Below, in pieces: positions 63,871 through 64,000 of a stretch of DNA of 64,000 bases. Under the pieces are notes generated by a model that was not told the origin of the DNA, did not search any database, and saw only the letters and a list, made by a program, of their open reading frames with translations. The DNA lies in NCBI GenBank assembly GCA_947497315.1, contig CANMFX010000003.1, forward strand, positions 372,001 through 436,000, written 5' to 3'. The stretch's first letter is position 1. Each line of letters starts with the position of its first letter. The translations under genes were made by a program, and so were the position numbers. This DNA is from an uncultured Sphingomonadaceae bacterium. GTDB lineage: Bacteria; Pseudomonadota; Alphaproteobacteria; Sphingomonadales; Sphingomonadaceae.

Positions 63871-63985
63871 GTGAATAAGGCCGAAACAGGGCACAAGGGT
63901 GGGCATATGCGCCGTAACTTGCCCAATTGCGCCGATTATGTCACTCTTGCGGCGCACCGGGTCGCGCCTGTGCGGAGGGTGAAAC

Positions 63986-64000
63986 ATGACCGAGGACCGA
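63986..64000 (+). CDS. 5' end of a gene, product unknown
   Basis: ATG at 63986 follows CGGAGGGTG at a good distance and opens with MTEDR before the window ends. It is divergent from acp. In related genomes an acyl-CoA/acyl-AMP ligase or ceramide reductase gene often lies here, but five residues cannot show it. Confidence 0.4.

Overview
The window is chromosomal DNA of an alphaproteobacterium, most likely a member of the Sphingomonadales (Sphingorhabdus/Parasphingorhabdus/Sphingopyxis-like). The strongest pointer is a serine palmitoyltransferase gene with its own acyl carrier protein at the right end, the signature of sphingolipid-making sphingomonads. Supporting it are a PEP-CTERM protein, Coq4, LptF/LptG, several TTG/GTG starts and many ATGA/TGATG overlaps. 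Base composition looks even and moderate by eye (not counted). No rRNA, tRNA, CRISPR array, insertion sequence or prophage was seen. Gene density is high and most genes are housekeeping.

Layout. 0-9.8 kb: end of rplQ with a terminator, a secreted prolyl oligopeptidase, gyrB, a thioesterase, small lipoprotein and attachment-type genes, a dicarboxylate symporter and an acyl-CoA synthetase. 9.8-12.5 kb: a PEP-CTERM surface protein behind a convincing sigma-54 promoter, followed by a TPR lipoprotein. 12.5-21 kb: guaA, an oxidoreductase, a DNA glycosylase, two acetyltransferases (one resembling AAC(3)-I), a decayed nth remnant, a YffB/ArsC-like protein, GlpQ and a Tet-type efflux pump. 21-26.4 kb: panB, then the classic YfgM-like/bamB/der block and an Hpt phosphotransfer protein. 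26.4-31.2 kb: bfr and bfd (iron storage and release), a DUF418 protein, a nitroreductase, Coq4 and a Bor-like lipoprotein. 31.2-39.4 kb: a flavin oxidase, purL, an SDR without the usual catalytic residues, an HCCA-isomerase-like protein, a LysR regulator, and membrane proteins DUF983, DUF2177 and one unnamed. 39.5-53.6 kb: xseB-ispA, coaD, cyclophilin, queA, tgt, glnE, bcp, a DUF455 protein, an M23 peptidase, erpA-like, xthA, and two hydrolases. Two opposite-strand genes, one a DUF2282/bufferin-like lipoprotein, sit between queA and tgt.

53.7-64 kb is the most interesting region. It holds a GNAT protein resembling bacterial ceramide synthase, a three-histidine-box desaturase/hydroxylase, an LptG/LptF permease pair, a DUF2141 secreted protein, a diacylglycerol-kinase-family enzyme, a Tam41-like nucleotidyltransferase, a cupin, an enoyl-CoA hydratase, serine palmitoyltransferase and its acyl carrier protein. 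Together they read as a sphingolipid synthesis, head-group modification and export locus, comparable in gene content to the ceramide and anionic sphingolipid locus described in Caulobacter. The roles of the desaturase, the LptFG pair, the Tam41-like protein and the cupin in it are inferences from position.

Limits: calls rest on reading motifs and remembered family sequences. No database search, folding energy or promoter scoring was run.
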